64,000 nt of DNA from Actinomycetota bacterium (lineage in GTDB: Bacteria; Actinomycetota; Actinomycetes; S36-B12; UBA10799): contig JACJWU010000004.1 in the NCBI GenBank assembly GCA_020636995.1, positions 186,001 through 250,000 on the forward strand, read 5' to 3'. The notes under the pieces are model-generated. The model saw nothing but the letters and a program-made list of their open reading frames with translations, was not told the origin of the DNA and made no database searches. Shown piece after piece: positions 50,401 through 59,251 of the stretch. A program made the translations under genes and the position numbers. Positions within the stretch are counted from its first letter, which is position 1. The number at the start of each line of letters is the position of its first letter.

Positions 50401-50480
50401 GCAATCGGCGCGGAGATGGCCTCCCACTGCTCGTCACTGGGCGCGAATCCCAGAACCTGAGCGAGGTGTTCGCGGGTCAT
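47418..50480 (-). CDS. adnB: AdnB-type UvrD-like helicase with RecB nuclease domain
   Basis: 1020 residues from ATG 50480 (ATGA overlap with adnA). Helicase motifs: SDEQWEAI, VLAGAGSGKTTVMA, VLVDEYQDTSVAQ, AVGDPLQAIYGWRGA, SLSTNRRSG, VMTVHRAKGLEWD and RLAYVALTRARSA. C-terminal PD-(D/E)xK nuclease: RGTAFHEWVA, RGVIDAVFQ and EVVDWKTNRE, then LYRLGWAQ. With AdnA it forms a double-strand-break resection motor-nuclease, the actinobacterial counterpart of RecBCD/AddAB. The name rests on the tandem arrangement and domain order. Confidence 0.92.
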   Translation of the reverse strand: MTREHLAQVLGFAPSDEQWEAISAPIAGPLLVLAGAGSGKTTVMAARVVWLVGSGAVAADQVLGLTFTNKAAGELGSRIRALLGAIREPGGDIEAEPTIQTYHAFAIDLLSQWGLLIGAEPSSTLLTPTDLAVRTYRTVARSQVGCEALGTPVVKTVSDRVAALDEELSEHLVTTEELRAHDRRLIEALADEPSAAARDARQAAQRRLIASEVVEEVRTDRADDAVVSFADLMRYAVAASAVPHVRESLRERYAVVLVDEYQDTSVAQRLMLQNLFGEGHPLTAVGDPLQAIYGWRGASVANIDGFPAHFATAAGPAAITSLSTNRRSGTHILDVANAVAAPVRAQHPDVRILRPGGDEPGEVVAALHDTWHDEIGWLIDRVRDRLAIGTRADEIAVLCRTNDYVQQVSQALRDAGIPAAAASLGSVLHIPEVVEVLSVLRVLEMADNPALVRLLTGPQVRIGPNDLAALGRRAQELVQGQDPAGEDFHAQLRGAVTDVDPVDVVSLLEAVYDPGPQISDQARVRLREFTQSLDAMRPALVAGVEEAAHRIVEMTGLGVEVRLGSAATSRIDGLSALFDVIDGYRAAHDDPSVAAFLRWLDFAVSLDETPDSDFPARGEAVRVMTVHRAKGLEWDCVFVPALSQRVFPSSQGRSVWTKHYGVLPYPLRGDRDRLPVLPGWSPAGASFATGFKKADDALRQNCRQADAWEENRLAYVALTRARSALYVSGHHWDADAKLRGPSEYLTAISEVPGVVCRPWLVEPSQTPSVRPPGDVEWPILDEVYAHVVAPQADGTALTLAESDLLDRLDRDIAAVTEREYQQSLPVRAVALPTVLSASLLMRASADPQGLARDLARPMPRITGEAAARGTAFHEWVAASHEQLALIPDWDLAPDADRTSDAELADLIEGYRRTPYAHLVPAAVETEISVHVAGLVVRGVIDAVFQHPDGTWEVVDWKTNREHSADPLQLSLYRLGWAQQVGVDPEEVLVAFVYVRDADVVRPPVLSADELAAALTARTPQ

Positions 50481-53400
50481 GGCCTCACCTGCGCCCCACG
50501 CGGGTCCGCCGGGCACGAGTCGGCCACCGCACACGTGCGACATCCGGCACCGGGCCGGGCGACTGCCACCTCCGCGCGTAGTCCGGCCACCGCGCCCTCC
50601 AGGATCTCGACGAGCCAGGACAGGTCCACGTCGTCCTGACGCATCAACCGTGCGCCGGGATCGGCCTGCGTCCGCGGCGGGTCTTGACGCACGTACAGAA
50701 GTTGCGCGACAGCGCTTCCCCGCTGTCCGAGGGCGCCGAGTTCCGCCACCCACCGGTACAGCCCGAGTTGCACGTGCTCGGCGACCTCCGCCCTGGTCGG
50801 TGTGGTCTTGCCGGTCTTGAAGTCGGTGATGACGATCTGGTCGTCGACCCGATCCACCCGGTCGGCCTTCCCACGCACACGCAGGGCCTCGCCCGAGGGC
50901 AGGCCAACCTCCGCATCGAACTCCATCTCGGCCCCGACGAAGTCACCGGACAACCCGGCCATCCAGGTCAGCAGCCGTTGCGTGGCTTGCAGCGCCTGGT
51001 CCCGCTCATACGCGGCCTGCCACCCGGGCTCGTATCCGACTGCGTGCCAGACACTGTCCAGCGCCTGGCCGACGGCCTCAGCGTCGGGTGGCAGATCCCC
51101 GGACGCGATGGCTTGGGCACACAGGTGCAGCAGATTGCCGAACGCCAAACTGGTCGTCGCGCTCCCGGAGGCACGCACCCGCTTCTCCAGGAACCAGCGC
51201 CGCGGACACTGCACGTAAGTCTCCACACCCGACGCGGACACCGGCAGCGGCTGCTCCGGGTCGAACCAGGGCAGCGGGTTGTGCGTCCATTCCCGGTACC
51301 CCCACCAGCGCTGCGGATCAGCCCACGGAAAGATCGCGGTACCCCGCCCATCGGTGACCTGCGCGAGATCCTGCAACCTGCTCCACACCGCAACCCGCAT
51401 CGCGGGTGAGGTGTCGGGGGCATCCAGAATCTGGCGCAGCCCCGCCACCACACCGGTCGGGGTCAGTGGCCGTCGCGGCCGCCCGGTGACGGTGACCACG
51501 TCCCGACCGCCGGCGGCCAGCGCGACGAACGGCGACGGCGCCGGTCCGTCATCGGCGCTGCTGTCGACTGCCGTGATCAGCAGGGCACGGCTTGCCCTGG
51601 TGCATGCGACGAAGAAGAGCCGGCGCTCCTCCAGGCTCTGCTGATCGCGCCAGCCCATGTCCGGGGCGCCGACGAGCAGCCGTCCACGGGCACGCAGATC
51701 CGGCCAGAGCCCTTCCTGCACACCCGCCACGACCACCAACGGCCACTGACTGCCCTTGGAACGATGAGCGGTCACCAACCGAACGGCCTGGCGCTGCCAC
51801 CCCTTCTGAAGATCCGGCGCAGCGGGGATCACCTGCTGGTCGAGTTGTGCGAGGAAGTCCGTCACCGGGCGCACCGATTCGAACGCGCGGTCCATCTGCT
51901 CGGCCTGATCGAACAACTCGATGATGGCGTCGAGCGCCTGGTCGGCCTCCCGGGCGCGGCGCCCGCCGCCGAGCGCCTCGCGTCGCAGACGCCGTGGCCA
52001 GTCCGTCGATCGCCAGACCAGATCGAGGATGCGGGCAGTGGGCATGTGGTCGGCGACCGCCAGCTGGGCACGGTCCAGGATCTGCGCGATCGCGACCACC
52101 GGCTCCGCGAGGTCGGCATCCATCCCCGCCACCAGTTCCGGGTCCCGCAGGCTGCGCGCGATGAGTTCGTGTGACGACACCACGGCTGCCGCCTGGTCGG
52201 CTGCTCGCCGACGCAGCACGCGACCCAGTCGACCGACCCCCCGGGCGTCCAGACCGCCGAGCGGCGAGCCGAGCAGCGCGACCGCGCGCTCCGGAGTCAG
52301 GCCGCCGTCAACATCCGCGGCGCACCTGAGCACGTCCAGCAGTGGGCGCACGGCGGGGATCATCGCCAGCGGCGTGTCGTCCCGGGCGATCTCCACCGGA
52401 ATCCCGGCAGCCCCCAGCGCACGCTGCAGAGCAGGCAGATCGCGTCGTCCGGAGCGCACGAGGATCGCCATCTCGGACCAGTCCAGCCGCAGTCCGGGGA
52501 ACACCTCCGAGGACCCGGCATGCACCCGGCGCAGAAGGTCGGCCAGATGATCGGCCTGCGCGGCATCGGATTCGTACAGGCGCACGGCGACCGCGCCATC
52601 GGTGTCCCCGAGGGCCTCTGGGGCCCGGTGCGCGGTGACAGCCTCGACCGGGATCCCGGCCAACGCGTTGCGCGGGACCACCCGGCGCGCCACATCGGCG
52701 ATGTCCGCGCCGAACCTGCGCGTACTGTCCAGCGCGATCGTGGTGCAGGACGGCAGGGGGAACGTCTGATCGAAGCGCAGGATGCCGTGGGCGTCGGCGC
52801 CCCGGAAACCGTAGATCGACTGATCGGGATCCCCGACGGCGACGACCTGGGCCCCGTGCGCGGCCAGTTGCTGCAGGAGCGCCACCTGCGCCGGATCGGT
52901 GTCCTGGTACTCGTCGACGAAGATGGTCTGCAGAGCCCGGACGGTGCGGGGTGGATCCCGCCGCAGCAGGTCCGTCGCACGATTGATCAACTCCGCATAG
53001 TCGACCGTGCCGGACAGGCCGAGGATGTCCAAGTACTCGCCGTAGACCCCGGCCGCACCGATCCGCAGCGGATCCTCGGCGACGATGCGGTCCGGCGGGG
53101 TGCCCTCGGACTGCGCGTCACTGATGAACGCCCGCATCTCCTCGGTCAAGCCCCGACTGTGCCGAGCCTGCTCGAGCACATCGGGAATGTGGGATGACGT
53201 CCGCAGGATCTCGCGCAAGACCGTTTCCTGTTCGGGGGCACCCATGAGCCGGATCGTCGGGTCCTGCTGCTGCACGATGCGGTAGGCCAGGGCGTGGAAG
53301 GTAGCGGCCACCGGCACCGGCCCGTCGCCGGACGTCAAGCGGTCGCGGAGCTCGCGCGCGGCCAGCCTGCCGTAGGTGAGGACCAGCATCGAGCCCACTG

Positions 53401-53581
53401 GTTGGCCGCGCCGGATCCGCTCCTGCACGGCAGCCACGATGACACTGGTCTTGCCCGTCCCCGGCCCCGCGAGCACCCGCAAATGACCGTGTCGGTGGTC
53501 GATGACCGCCCGCTGGGCTGCGTCCGGCACGAACGCCGAGGTCTGCGGTTGCGGCCAGTCGAGACGGATCCCCTGGGCCAT
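50477..53581 (-). CDS. adnA: AdnA-type helicase-nuclease with Fe-S cysteines
   Basis: 1034 residues. Motifs RVLAGPGTGKTSVIVAA, IFVDEYQDTDPAQ, AVGDPDQSIYGFRGAD, LVTAHRSKGSQW and RRLFFVACTRASRA. Nuclease part: VQCPRRWFLEKRV, FGNLLHLCAQ, RVRGKADRVDR and VITDFKTGK. One Cys before the nuclease core and CRTCAVADSC at the end form an AddB-like four-Cys iron-sulfur staple. First gene of the adnA-adnB pair; divergent from the pseudokinase fusion gene with 84 bp between starts. Confidence 0.92.
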   Translation of the reverse strand: MAQGIRLDWPQPQTSAFVPDAAQRAVIDHRHGHLRVLAGPGTGKTSVIVAAVQERIRRGQPVGSMLVLTYGRLAARELRDRLTSGDGPVPVAATFHALAYRIVQQQDPTIRLMGAPEQETVLREILRTSSHIPDVLEQARHSRGLTEEMRAFISDAQSEGTPPDRIVAEDPLRIGAAGVYGEYLDILGLSGTVDYAELINRATDLLRRDPPRTVRALQTIFVDEYQDTDPAQVALLQQLAAHGAQVVAVGDPDQSIYGFRGADAHGILRFDQTFPLPSCTTIALDSTRRFGADIADVARRVVPRNALAGIPVEAVTAHRAPEALGDTDGAVAVRLYESDAAQADHLADLLRRVHAGSSEVFPGLRLDWSEMAILVRSGRRDLPALQRALGAAGIPVEIARDDTPLAMIPAVRPLLDVLRCAADVDGGLTPERAVALLGSPLGGLDARGVGRLGRVLRRRAADQAAAVVSSHELIARSLRDPELVAGMDADLAEPVVAIAQILDRAQLAVADHMPTARILDLVWRSTDWPRRLRREALGGGRRAREADQALDAIIELFDQAEQMDRAFESVRPVTDFLAQLDQQVIPAAPDLQKGWQRQAVRLVTAHRSKGSQWPLVVVAGVQEGLWPDLRARGRLLVGAPDMGWRDQQSLEERRLFFVACTRASRALLITAVDSSADDGPAPSPFVALAAGGRDVVTVTGRPRRPLTPTGVVAGLRQILDAPDTSPAMRVAVWSRLQDLAQVTDGRGTAIFPWADPQRWWGYREWTHNPLPWFDPEQPLPVSASGVETYVQCPRRWFLEKRVRASGSATTSLAFGNLLHLCAQAIASGDLPPDAEAVGQALDSVWHAVGYEPGWQAAYERDQALQATQRLLTWMAGLSGDFVGAEMEFDAEVGLPSGEALRVRGKADRVDRVDDQIVITDFKTGKTTPTRAEVAEHVQLGLYRWVAELGALGQRGSAVAQLLYVRQDPPRTQADPGARLMRQDDVDLSWLVEILEGAVAGLRAEVAVARPGAGCRTCAVADSCPADPRGAQVRP

Positions 53582-53665
53582 GCCACCAGCACATCACACA
53601 CCTGTGACAACCGGATGCCGTGACGCACACCCGCCGCACGGGCCGACATCTGACACCATGCAAGG

Positions 53666-56308
53666 GTGACCAACGGCGAGTCCCGATCGCCTGCGTCCAC
53701 GGACCCGGGCACCGAGGCGGCGGGTGAGGCCGACCGGCCCACCATGCGCCTCGGTGGACCGCTGCTGCCCGAAACCCCCTCCGAACCCACCACTGCCTTC
53801 GCGCCGCCGCCCCCCGGGGCCGAACACGACGGCGCCCGCAACGACACGCCGGGGTCCCCGCTTCCGGAGTCGGCACCTGCCGACGGCGGGGGCGCACGAA
53901 CACCCCCGAAGGCGAGCCAACTGCCGCCCCCCGCCCGGGAATCGGACCTCGAGACCGTGGTGATCGAGGCCGACGTCATCCCCCGCCGTTTGCGCCGGCC
54001 CATCGACCTCTTGCGCCTGCTGTCCGCCTTCGCGCTCGCCGCGATCATCCTGGCGATCTCCTACTTCGCGTCGGCTGCGGCCGCCGGACTCGAAAGCGAC
54101 CTCACGAAGGCCTCCGACCGCATCCCGTCGATCATCGTGGTGGCCGCCAACGTCATCGGACTGCTCGGGGTGTTGGCGCTGCCCATCGCCGCGGCGTTCG
54201 ACCTGATGATCCGCAGGCGCGGCCGGATGCTCGCCGAAGCGCTCGCGGGCCTGGTGGTGGCGGTCATCCTGACCTCCGCGATCGCCTGGATCATCACGCG
54301 CTACCCCAACCCGCGCCTGCTGCTGACCCTCACCGGCCAGGAGACGCCCGGGCAACTGCCGCCACTCAACGCGATCCTCGCGGGTCTGGTGGCCTTCGTG
54401 ACGATCGCACGACTCATCGAGCGCCCGCGGTTCGGCCCGATCTCGATCGTGGTGGTCGCAGCGATCGTGCTGGCGAACATCGTCACCGGCGGAATCACGG
54501 CCACCGCATTGGCCCTGTCCATCTTGTTGGGATGGGCGGTCGGCTTGGCGATGCGGTACATCCTGGGCACTCCGACGACACGCCCGAGCGGTCTGGCCGT
54601 GGCCACAGCCCTGGAGGAGGTCGGCCACCCAGTCACCGTCCTGCGCGCCCAGCGGGAGTTCAGCGCCGGTCGCAGGTACGTCGCCACCACCCGTGCCGGG
54701 GCCACACTCAACGTCCTCGTGCTCGACCGCGATCTCGAGGGCGCCGGCGTGGCCGCGAACGTGTGGCGGACCCTGCGGGTGCGTGACGACAGCGCCCCCT
54801 CCCGCCTGAGCATGCGCCGCAGACTGGAGCGCACCGCCCTGCAGGCCTACGCGAGTCAGGCCGCCGGTGCCCCCACGCCGGAACTGCTCGCCGCGGTCCA
54901 GGTCGACGAGGACGCCGCACTTCTCGCCTTCCCCCGCATCGATGGCCGCACGTTCGAGCAGATCGGCTCGGACCTCAGCGAAACCGATCTCGACAACGCC
55001 TGGCGCGCGGTGCGCTCCCTGCACGACCGTGGGATCACACACCGCTCACTGACCGCCAGCCATCTGCTGCGCGACGACCACGGCAAGGTGTGGCTGCTGC
55101 ATCCGGAGGAAGGTGCCGTAGCGGCCAGCGACGTCGCACAACGCGTGGATCTGGCGGAACTGTTGTGCACGCTGTCGATGCTCACCGACCCGGATCGGGC
55201 CGTGGCATCCGGACAACGCGTGCTGGGACCGCTGCGACTGGCCAAGGCCCTCGGAGTCCTGCAGCCGATCGCCCTGTCCGCCGACACCCGACGGGCGATC
55301 CGCAAGCGCAAGGACCTGCTTGTGCAACTGCGGGATCTGCTGCTCGAGATGTCGCCCAACCCCAACCCCGAGCAGGTCGAACTCGAGCGGCTGCGCCCCC
55401 GCATGCTGCTCACCGTCGTCGCCGGCACCGTTGCCGGGTACATCCTGCTGACGCAGTTGGCCCAGGTGAACCTGGCGACCCTGTTGACCGACGCGAATTG
55501 GGGCTGGGCGCTGGTCGCGCTTGTGCTCTCGGGCCTGACCTACATCGCCGCGGCCATGGCATTGGAGGGCTTCGTTCCAGAACGCCTGCGTTTTGTGCGG
55601 ACGTTCCAGGCACAACTGGCGGCGTCCTTCGCGACCCTGATCTCCCCGCCCACGCTCGGTGCGGTGGCCGTGAACCTGCGCTACCTGCAGCGGGCCGGTG
55701 TCCACCCGGCTCTCGGGGCAGCCAGCGTCGGCGTCTCCCAGGTGATGGCGTTCGTGGTGCATCTGCTGATGCTGCTGGGATTCGGCATCATCGCCGGGAC
55801 CCGGCAGGAGAGCGAGTTCTCACCACCGTCGTGGGCCGTCTTCGTGCTGATCGGCGGCCTGGCCGCCGCGGTGTTCCTTCTCCTGCTGCCGTGGACCCGG
55901 ATATGGATCACCCGCCGCATCCGGCCGATCTTCCAGCAGGTGGGCCCGCGTCTGCTCACACTTGTCCAGCAGCCGCGCAAACTCGGCCTGGGGGTGGCGG
56001 GCATCATCCTGCTGAACATCGGCTACATCGCATGCCTCATCGCCAGCGTCTGGGCGTTCGGGGGTTCGGCACCGCTGGCGGCGATCGCTGTGGTGTATCT
56101 GGCCGGTGCGACGATCGGCCAGGCCGCGCCCACCCCCGGCGGGCTGGGCGCGGTGGAGGCGGCACTGTCCGCCGGTCTGACCGCAGCAGGGATACCCGGA
56201 GGGATCGCGGTGTCGTCAGTGCTGCTGTTCCGGCTGATGACGTTCTGGCTGCCCACCATTCCTGGATGGTTCGCCTTCAACTCCCTGCAGAAGAACGACC
56301 TGCTGTAG
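53666..56308 (+). CDS. pseudokinase-YbhN (lysylphosphatidylglycerol-synthase-like) membrane fusion
   Basis: 880 residues from GTG 53666. Residues 1-110 are Pro/Glu/Thr-rich and disordered. Helices follow at about 115-300 (LRLLSAFALAAIILAISYF and others). A cytoplasmic kinase-like region spans about 315-520: VLRAQREFSAGRRYVATTRA.., FPRIDGRTFEQI, HDRGITHRSLTASHLLRDD. In it the catalytic HRD is HRS and DFG reads HPE, so it is probably a pseudokinase. The C-terminal 320 residues are a UPF0104/YbhN flippase-like domain with APTPGGLGAVEAALSAGL. It may sense or carry a lipid or glycan precursor; function open. Confidence 0.82.
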   Translation: MTNGESRSPASTDPGTEAAGEADRPTMRLGGPLLPETPSEPTTAFAPPPPGAEHDGARNDTPGSPLPESAPADGGGARTPPKASQLPPPARESDLETVVIEADVIPRRLRRPIDLLRLLSAFALAAIILAISYFASAAAAGLESDLTKASDRIPSIIVVAANVIGLLGVLALPIAAAFDLMIRRRGRMLAEALAGLVVAVILTSAIAWIITRYPNPRLLLTLTGQETPGQLPPLNAILAGLVAFVTIARLIERPRFGPISIVVVAAIVLANIVTGGITATALALSILLGWAVGLAMRYILGTPTTRPSGLAVATALEEVGHPVTVLRAQREFSAGRRYVATTRAGATLNVLVLDRDLEGAGVAANVWRTLRVRDDSAPSRLSMRRRLERTALQAYASQAAGAPTPELLAAVQVDEDAALLAFPRIDGRTFEQIGSDLSETDLDNAWRAVRSLHDRGITHRSLTASHLLRDDHGKVWLLHPEEGAVAASDVAQRVDLAELLCTLSMLTDPDRAVASGQRVLGPLRLAKALGVLQPIALSADTRRAIRKRKDLLVQLRDLLLEMSPNPNPEQVELERLRPRMLLTVVAGTVAGYILLTQLAQVNLATLLTDANWGWALVALVLSGLTYIAAAMALEGFVPERLRFVRTFQAQLAASFATLISPPTLGAVAVNLRYLQRAGVHPALGAASVGVSQVMAFVVHLLMLLGFGIIAGTRQESEFSPPSWAVFVLIGGLAAAVFLLLLPWTRIWITRRIRPIFQQVGPRLLTLVQQPRKLGLGVAGIILLNIGYIACLIASVWAFGGSAPLAAIAVVYLAGATIGQAAPTPGGLGAVEAALSAGLTAAGIPGGIAVSSVLLFRLMTFWLPTIPGWFAFNSLQKNDLL

Positions 56309-56312
56309 GGGA

Positions 56313-57485
56313 TCAGTAGTTGGGCTTGTCCGGCTCGATCTGGTTGACCCAGGCCACGACGCCGCCACCCACGTGCACGGCATCTGCGAAGCCCGCCGCC
56401 TTCACCAGGGCGAGCACCTCCGCGGAGCGCCCGCCGACCTTGCAGTGCAGGACCACCTGCCTGTCCTGCGGAAGGTCGGCCAGCGCTTCGCCGGAGAGGA
56501 ACTCCCCCTTGGGGATCAACGTCGCACCGGGGATGCTGACAATGTCCCACTCATTGGGTTCGCGCACATCGATCAGGACGAAGTCCCGCTCGCCGCGATC
56601 GCGCTGCTCGAGCATCAGTTGTAGGTCCTTCACGCTGATGGTCGAGTCCTTGGCGGCCTCGGCGGCCTCGTCGGAGACGGTCCCGCAGAAGTAGTCGTAG
56701 TCGATGAGTTCGACGACCTCGATGGTCTCCGGGTGCTTGCGGATCTTCACGGTCCGGTAGTTCATGTCCAGGGCGTCGTAGACCATGAGCCGGCCGAGCA
56801 GCGAATCGCCCACGCCGGTGATCAGTTTGACGGCCTCCGTGCCCATGATCGAACCGATCGATGCGCACAACACGCCGAGCACACCACCCTCGGCGCAGGA
56901 CGGGACCATGCCCGGCGGGGGCGGCTCCGGATAGAGGTCGCGGTACTGCGGGCCGTGGGACTCCCAGAACACCGACGCCTGGCCCTCGAACCGGAAGATC
57001 GAGCCCCACACGTATGGCTTGTCGAGCAGCACACAGGCGTCGTTGACCATATAGCGCGTCGCGAAGTTGTCGGTGCCGTCCACGATCAGGTCGTACTGGG
57101 CGAAGATCTGCAACACGTTGCTGTTGTCCAGCCGCTCGTTGTGCACCACAACGTTGACATGCGGGTTGATCTCGTGGACGGCGTCACGGGCGGACTCGGC
57201 CTTGGGCCGGCCGATGTCGCTCTGACCATGGATGATCTGCCGCTGCAGGTTGGACTCGTCGACCACGTCGAACTCGACGATCCCCAACGTGCCGACCCCG
57301 GCGGCGGCCAGGTACATCAGCGCCGGGGAACCCAGTCCGCCGGCCCCCACGCACAGCACGCGCGCGTTCTTCAGGCGCTTCTGACCCACCATCCCGATCT
57401 CGGGGATGATGATGTGACGGCTGTAGCGACGGACCTCGTCCACGGTCAGTTCGGCGGCCGGTTCGACCAGCGGCGCAAGCTTCAC
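56313..57485 (-). CDS. moeZ: MoeZ: ThiF-type adenylyltransferase with rhodanese domain
   Basis: 390 residues from GTG 57485, favoured because AAGGAG lies 6-8 nt upstream; an ATG at 57524 is in frame. E1-like domain (VLCVGAGGLGSPALMYLAAAG, DVVDESNLQRQIIH, VDGTDNFATRYMVND, CAEGGVLGVLC) followed by a rhodanese domain (LIDVREPNEWD; active loop LHCKVGGRS). It adenylates and thiocarboxylates small sulfur-carrier proteins for molybdopterin, cysteine or thiamine routes. Zinc CxxC pairs of MoeB are missing, as in other MoeZ. Confidence 0.93.
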   Translation of the reverse strand: MKLAPLVEPAAELTVDEVRRYSRHIIIPEIGMVGQKRLKNARVLCVGAGGLGSPALMYLAAAGVGTLGIVEFDVVDESNLQRQIIHGQSDIGRPKAESARDAVHEINPHVNVVVHNERLDNSNVLQIFAQYDLIVDGTDNFATRYMVNDACVLLDKPYVWGSIFRFEGQASVFWESHGPQYRDLYPEPPPPGMVPSCAEGGVLGVLCASIGSIMGTEAVKLITGVGDSLLGRLMVYDALDMNYRTVKIRKHPETIEVVELIDYDYFCGTVSDEAAEAAKDSTISVKDLQLMLEQRDRGERDFVLIDVREPNEWDIVSIPGATLIPKGEFLSGEALADLPQDRQVVLHCKVGGRSAEVLALVKAAGFADAVHVGGGVVAWVNQIEPDKPNY

Positions 57486-57601
57486 GGCGACTCCTTGTCG
57501 GGTTTCTTCCGACAACCGTGCCATGGGGGTGAATTGTTCCCGTCACGAGGGTGTCCCGCGGTGCCGATGCGGGGCCCGTTCTCGCGTGTCAGACTGCCCG
57601 C

Positions 57602-58276
57602 ATGGCGCAGGTGGTCGACGCACCCGCAGTGACGTCCCGCTGGCTGCCGCTGCACGGCGCATTCGCCGTGCTGGCGGTCGGGGTCCTGGCACTGCCGCTG
57701 ATGCAGACCGGCCTCGAAGTCCTCGGCTTGGTCGTCATCTACAACATCGCCGTGCCGATCGTGGCCCGGCGCACGCACGACGATGCGCTGTGGATCACCT
57801 GGGCGGTTCGGGCCCCGATGAGCGTGCTGATGGTGCTGCCGGACTGGTTCCTCTCAGCGGTCCTGGGCAGTATCACGTTCCCGAACACAGGTGCCCCCTA
57901 CATCGGCACGATGCCGCTTTTCATGGCGGGCATGTGGACGATCGCCCTGCTTCCCCTGATGATGATCGGGCGCGCGGTCGAGGCCTCCCGAGGTGTGGCC
58001 GCCGCGTTCGCAGCCGTGGCCGTCAGCGGTCTCGCGCTGTTCACCGCCGCGGAGTGGATGGCCCCCACCATCCCTTTGTGGGAACCGCTCGGGGTGAGCA
58101 TGGTGCTCGGCGTGGCCGTCTACGTCCTGCTGCCCGAACTCGGCCTGTGTATCGCGACCTACGAACTCGTTCGTGGCGCCCGTCGGCGGCCACGGGTGGC
58201 AACCGTGGGCGGGATCATCGCCATCCCGTTCATGTACCTCGGGATGCTCGCCACCAGCTACCAGTTCCTCGGCTGA
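57602..58276 (+). CDS. seven-helix membrane protein of unknown function
   Basis: 224 residues from ATG 57602 (the frame opens at 57551). About seven helices: LHGAFAVLAVGVLALPLMQ, LEVLGLVVIYNIAVPIV, MSVLMVLPDWFLSAVLG, PLFMAGMWTIALLPLMM, AAFAAVAVSGLALFTAAEW, LGVSMVLGVAVYVLLPEL and GGIIAIPFMYLGMLATS. The conserved-looking APYIGTMPLF and FTAAEWMAP loops suggest an enzyme or transporter, but no family is recognised. Confidence 0.7.
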   Translation: MAQVVDAPAVTSRWLPLHGAFAVLAVGVLALPLMQTGLEVLGLVVIYNIAVPIVARRTHDDALWITWAVRAPMSVLMVLPDWFLSAVLGSITFPNTGAPYIGTMPLFMAGMWTIALLPLMMIGRAVEASRGVAAAFAAVAVSGLALFTAAEWMAPTIPLWEPLGVSMVLGVAVYVLLPELGLCIATYELVRGARRRPRVATVGGIIAIPFMYLGMLATSYQFLG

Positions 58277-58280
58277 GTCC

Positions 58281-59162
58281 TCACGCGTACGGCTCGATCA
58301 GATGGCGCCACGCGCGCTCGACCATCTCCGGGTGTTCCATCTGTGAGACGTGGCCGGAGTGCGGCAGGACCATCACCCGGCAGTGCAGGAAGTGCCGCGA
58401 CGCCCGCTTGGCGGCGCGTTGGTTGACCAGTTTGTCCTGTTGACCGTAGATGAGCAGGACCGGGACCTTGATCCGTTCCGCGAGCCGCCAGGGCGCCTCC
58501 GGGCCTCGATCGAAGTAGGTGGCGAGGATGCCTCGCAGCGCCGACTGGAACGCCTCACCAACCCACGGCTTCTGAGCGAGCACTCGAACGTCCTCTTGTG
58601 CTTCAGCCACCCGCTGCGGCGGCACACAGGACGGGTCGGCGTAGACCAGGTTCAAGGTGGCCTGCACCCGTTGCTCCACGGGGAGCTTCGCAATCCTCGT
58701 CGCGATCTTCTCCCCGACGCCGGGCAGAGCGATGATCGGCAACTGGATGCTGGTCCGCATGGGGATCAGGTCGGGCAGGGCGGGCGATACCAGCGTCACG
58801 GACCGGATCAGGTCCGGATGGCGCGCCGCGAGTTGTACGGCGATGGCCCCACCCATGGAGTTCCCGAACAGATGGACCGGTTCGGCGAACCGGCGCTCGA
58901 TCAGGTCCGCGAGCACACCGGACTGCGCCTGCGGGCTGTAGTCACCGGACGCGACCGGACCGCTGCGACCGAACCCCGGCAGGTCCGGGGCCAGGCAGTG
59001 CAGCCGGTCCGACAGCATCCACATGAGGTCTGTCCAGTTGGTCGAGTTGCCCCCCAGTCCGTGGACGAACAGCGCGGGGGCGCCGGTTCCGGCCTCGCGC
59101 ACGAACAGGTCGACTCCAGCGATTTCCTCGACGGCGCCGGGGACGCGTTCTCTGACTGACAC
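58281..59162 (-). CDS. alpha/beta hydrolase
   Basis: 293 residues from GTG 59162. Oxyanion loop FVHGLGGNSTNWTD, nucleophile elbow LFGNSMGGAIAVQL (Ser), acid in YGQQDKLVN (Asp), and His in LPHSGHVSQMEHPE, a complete catalytic triad. No signal peptide. Substrate unknown. Divergent from the TetR gene with a palindromic operator between them, so it may be regulated by that repressor. Confidence 0.88.
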   Translation of the reverse strand: MSVRERVPGAVEEIAGVDLFVREAGTGAPALFVHGLGGNSTNWTDLMWMLSDRLHCLAPDLPGFGRSGPVASGDYSPQAQSGVLADLIERRFAEPVHLFGNSMGGAIAVQLAARHPDLIRSVTLVSPALPDLIPMRTSIQLPIIALPGVGEKIATRIAKLPVEQRVQATLNLVYADPSCVPPQRVAEAQEDVRVLAQKPWVGEAFQSALRGILATYFDRGPEAPWRLAERIKVPVLLIYGQQDKLVNQRAAKRASRHFLHCRVMVLPHSGHVSQMEHPEMVERAWRHLIEPYA

Positions 59163-59223
59163 CGGATCACCGTACCCCGGAGGTACAGTGAGGGGCGCGC
59201 ACGACAGGGCGCGCGAGAAACGA

Positions 59224-59243
59224 ATGCTACTGGCGAGTAACAT
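59224..59243. promoter_or_regulatory. 20-bp dyad, likely TetR operator
   Basis: ATGCTACTGGCGAGTAACAT is symmetric at 16 of 20 positions. It sits 8 bp before the TetR ATG (59252) and 61 bp from the hydrolase GTG (59162), where a repressor would control its own gene and possibly the divergent one. Confidence 0.7.
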
Positions 59244-59251
59244 AGGTGTCC

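Noticed and set aside
48288..50639. 783-codon plus-strand frame opposite adnB
   Set aside because: Antisense frame without recognisable motifs; the minus strand encodes all helicase and nuclease motifs.
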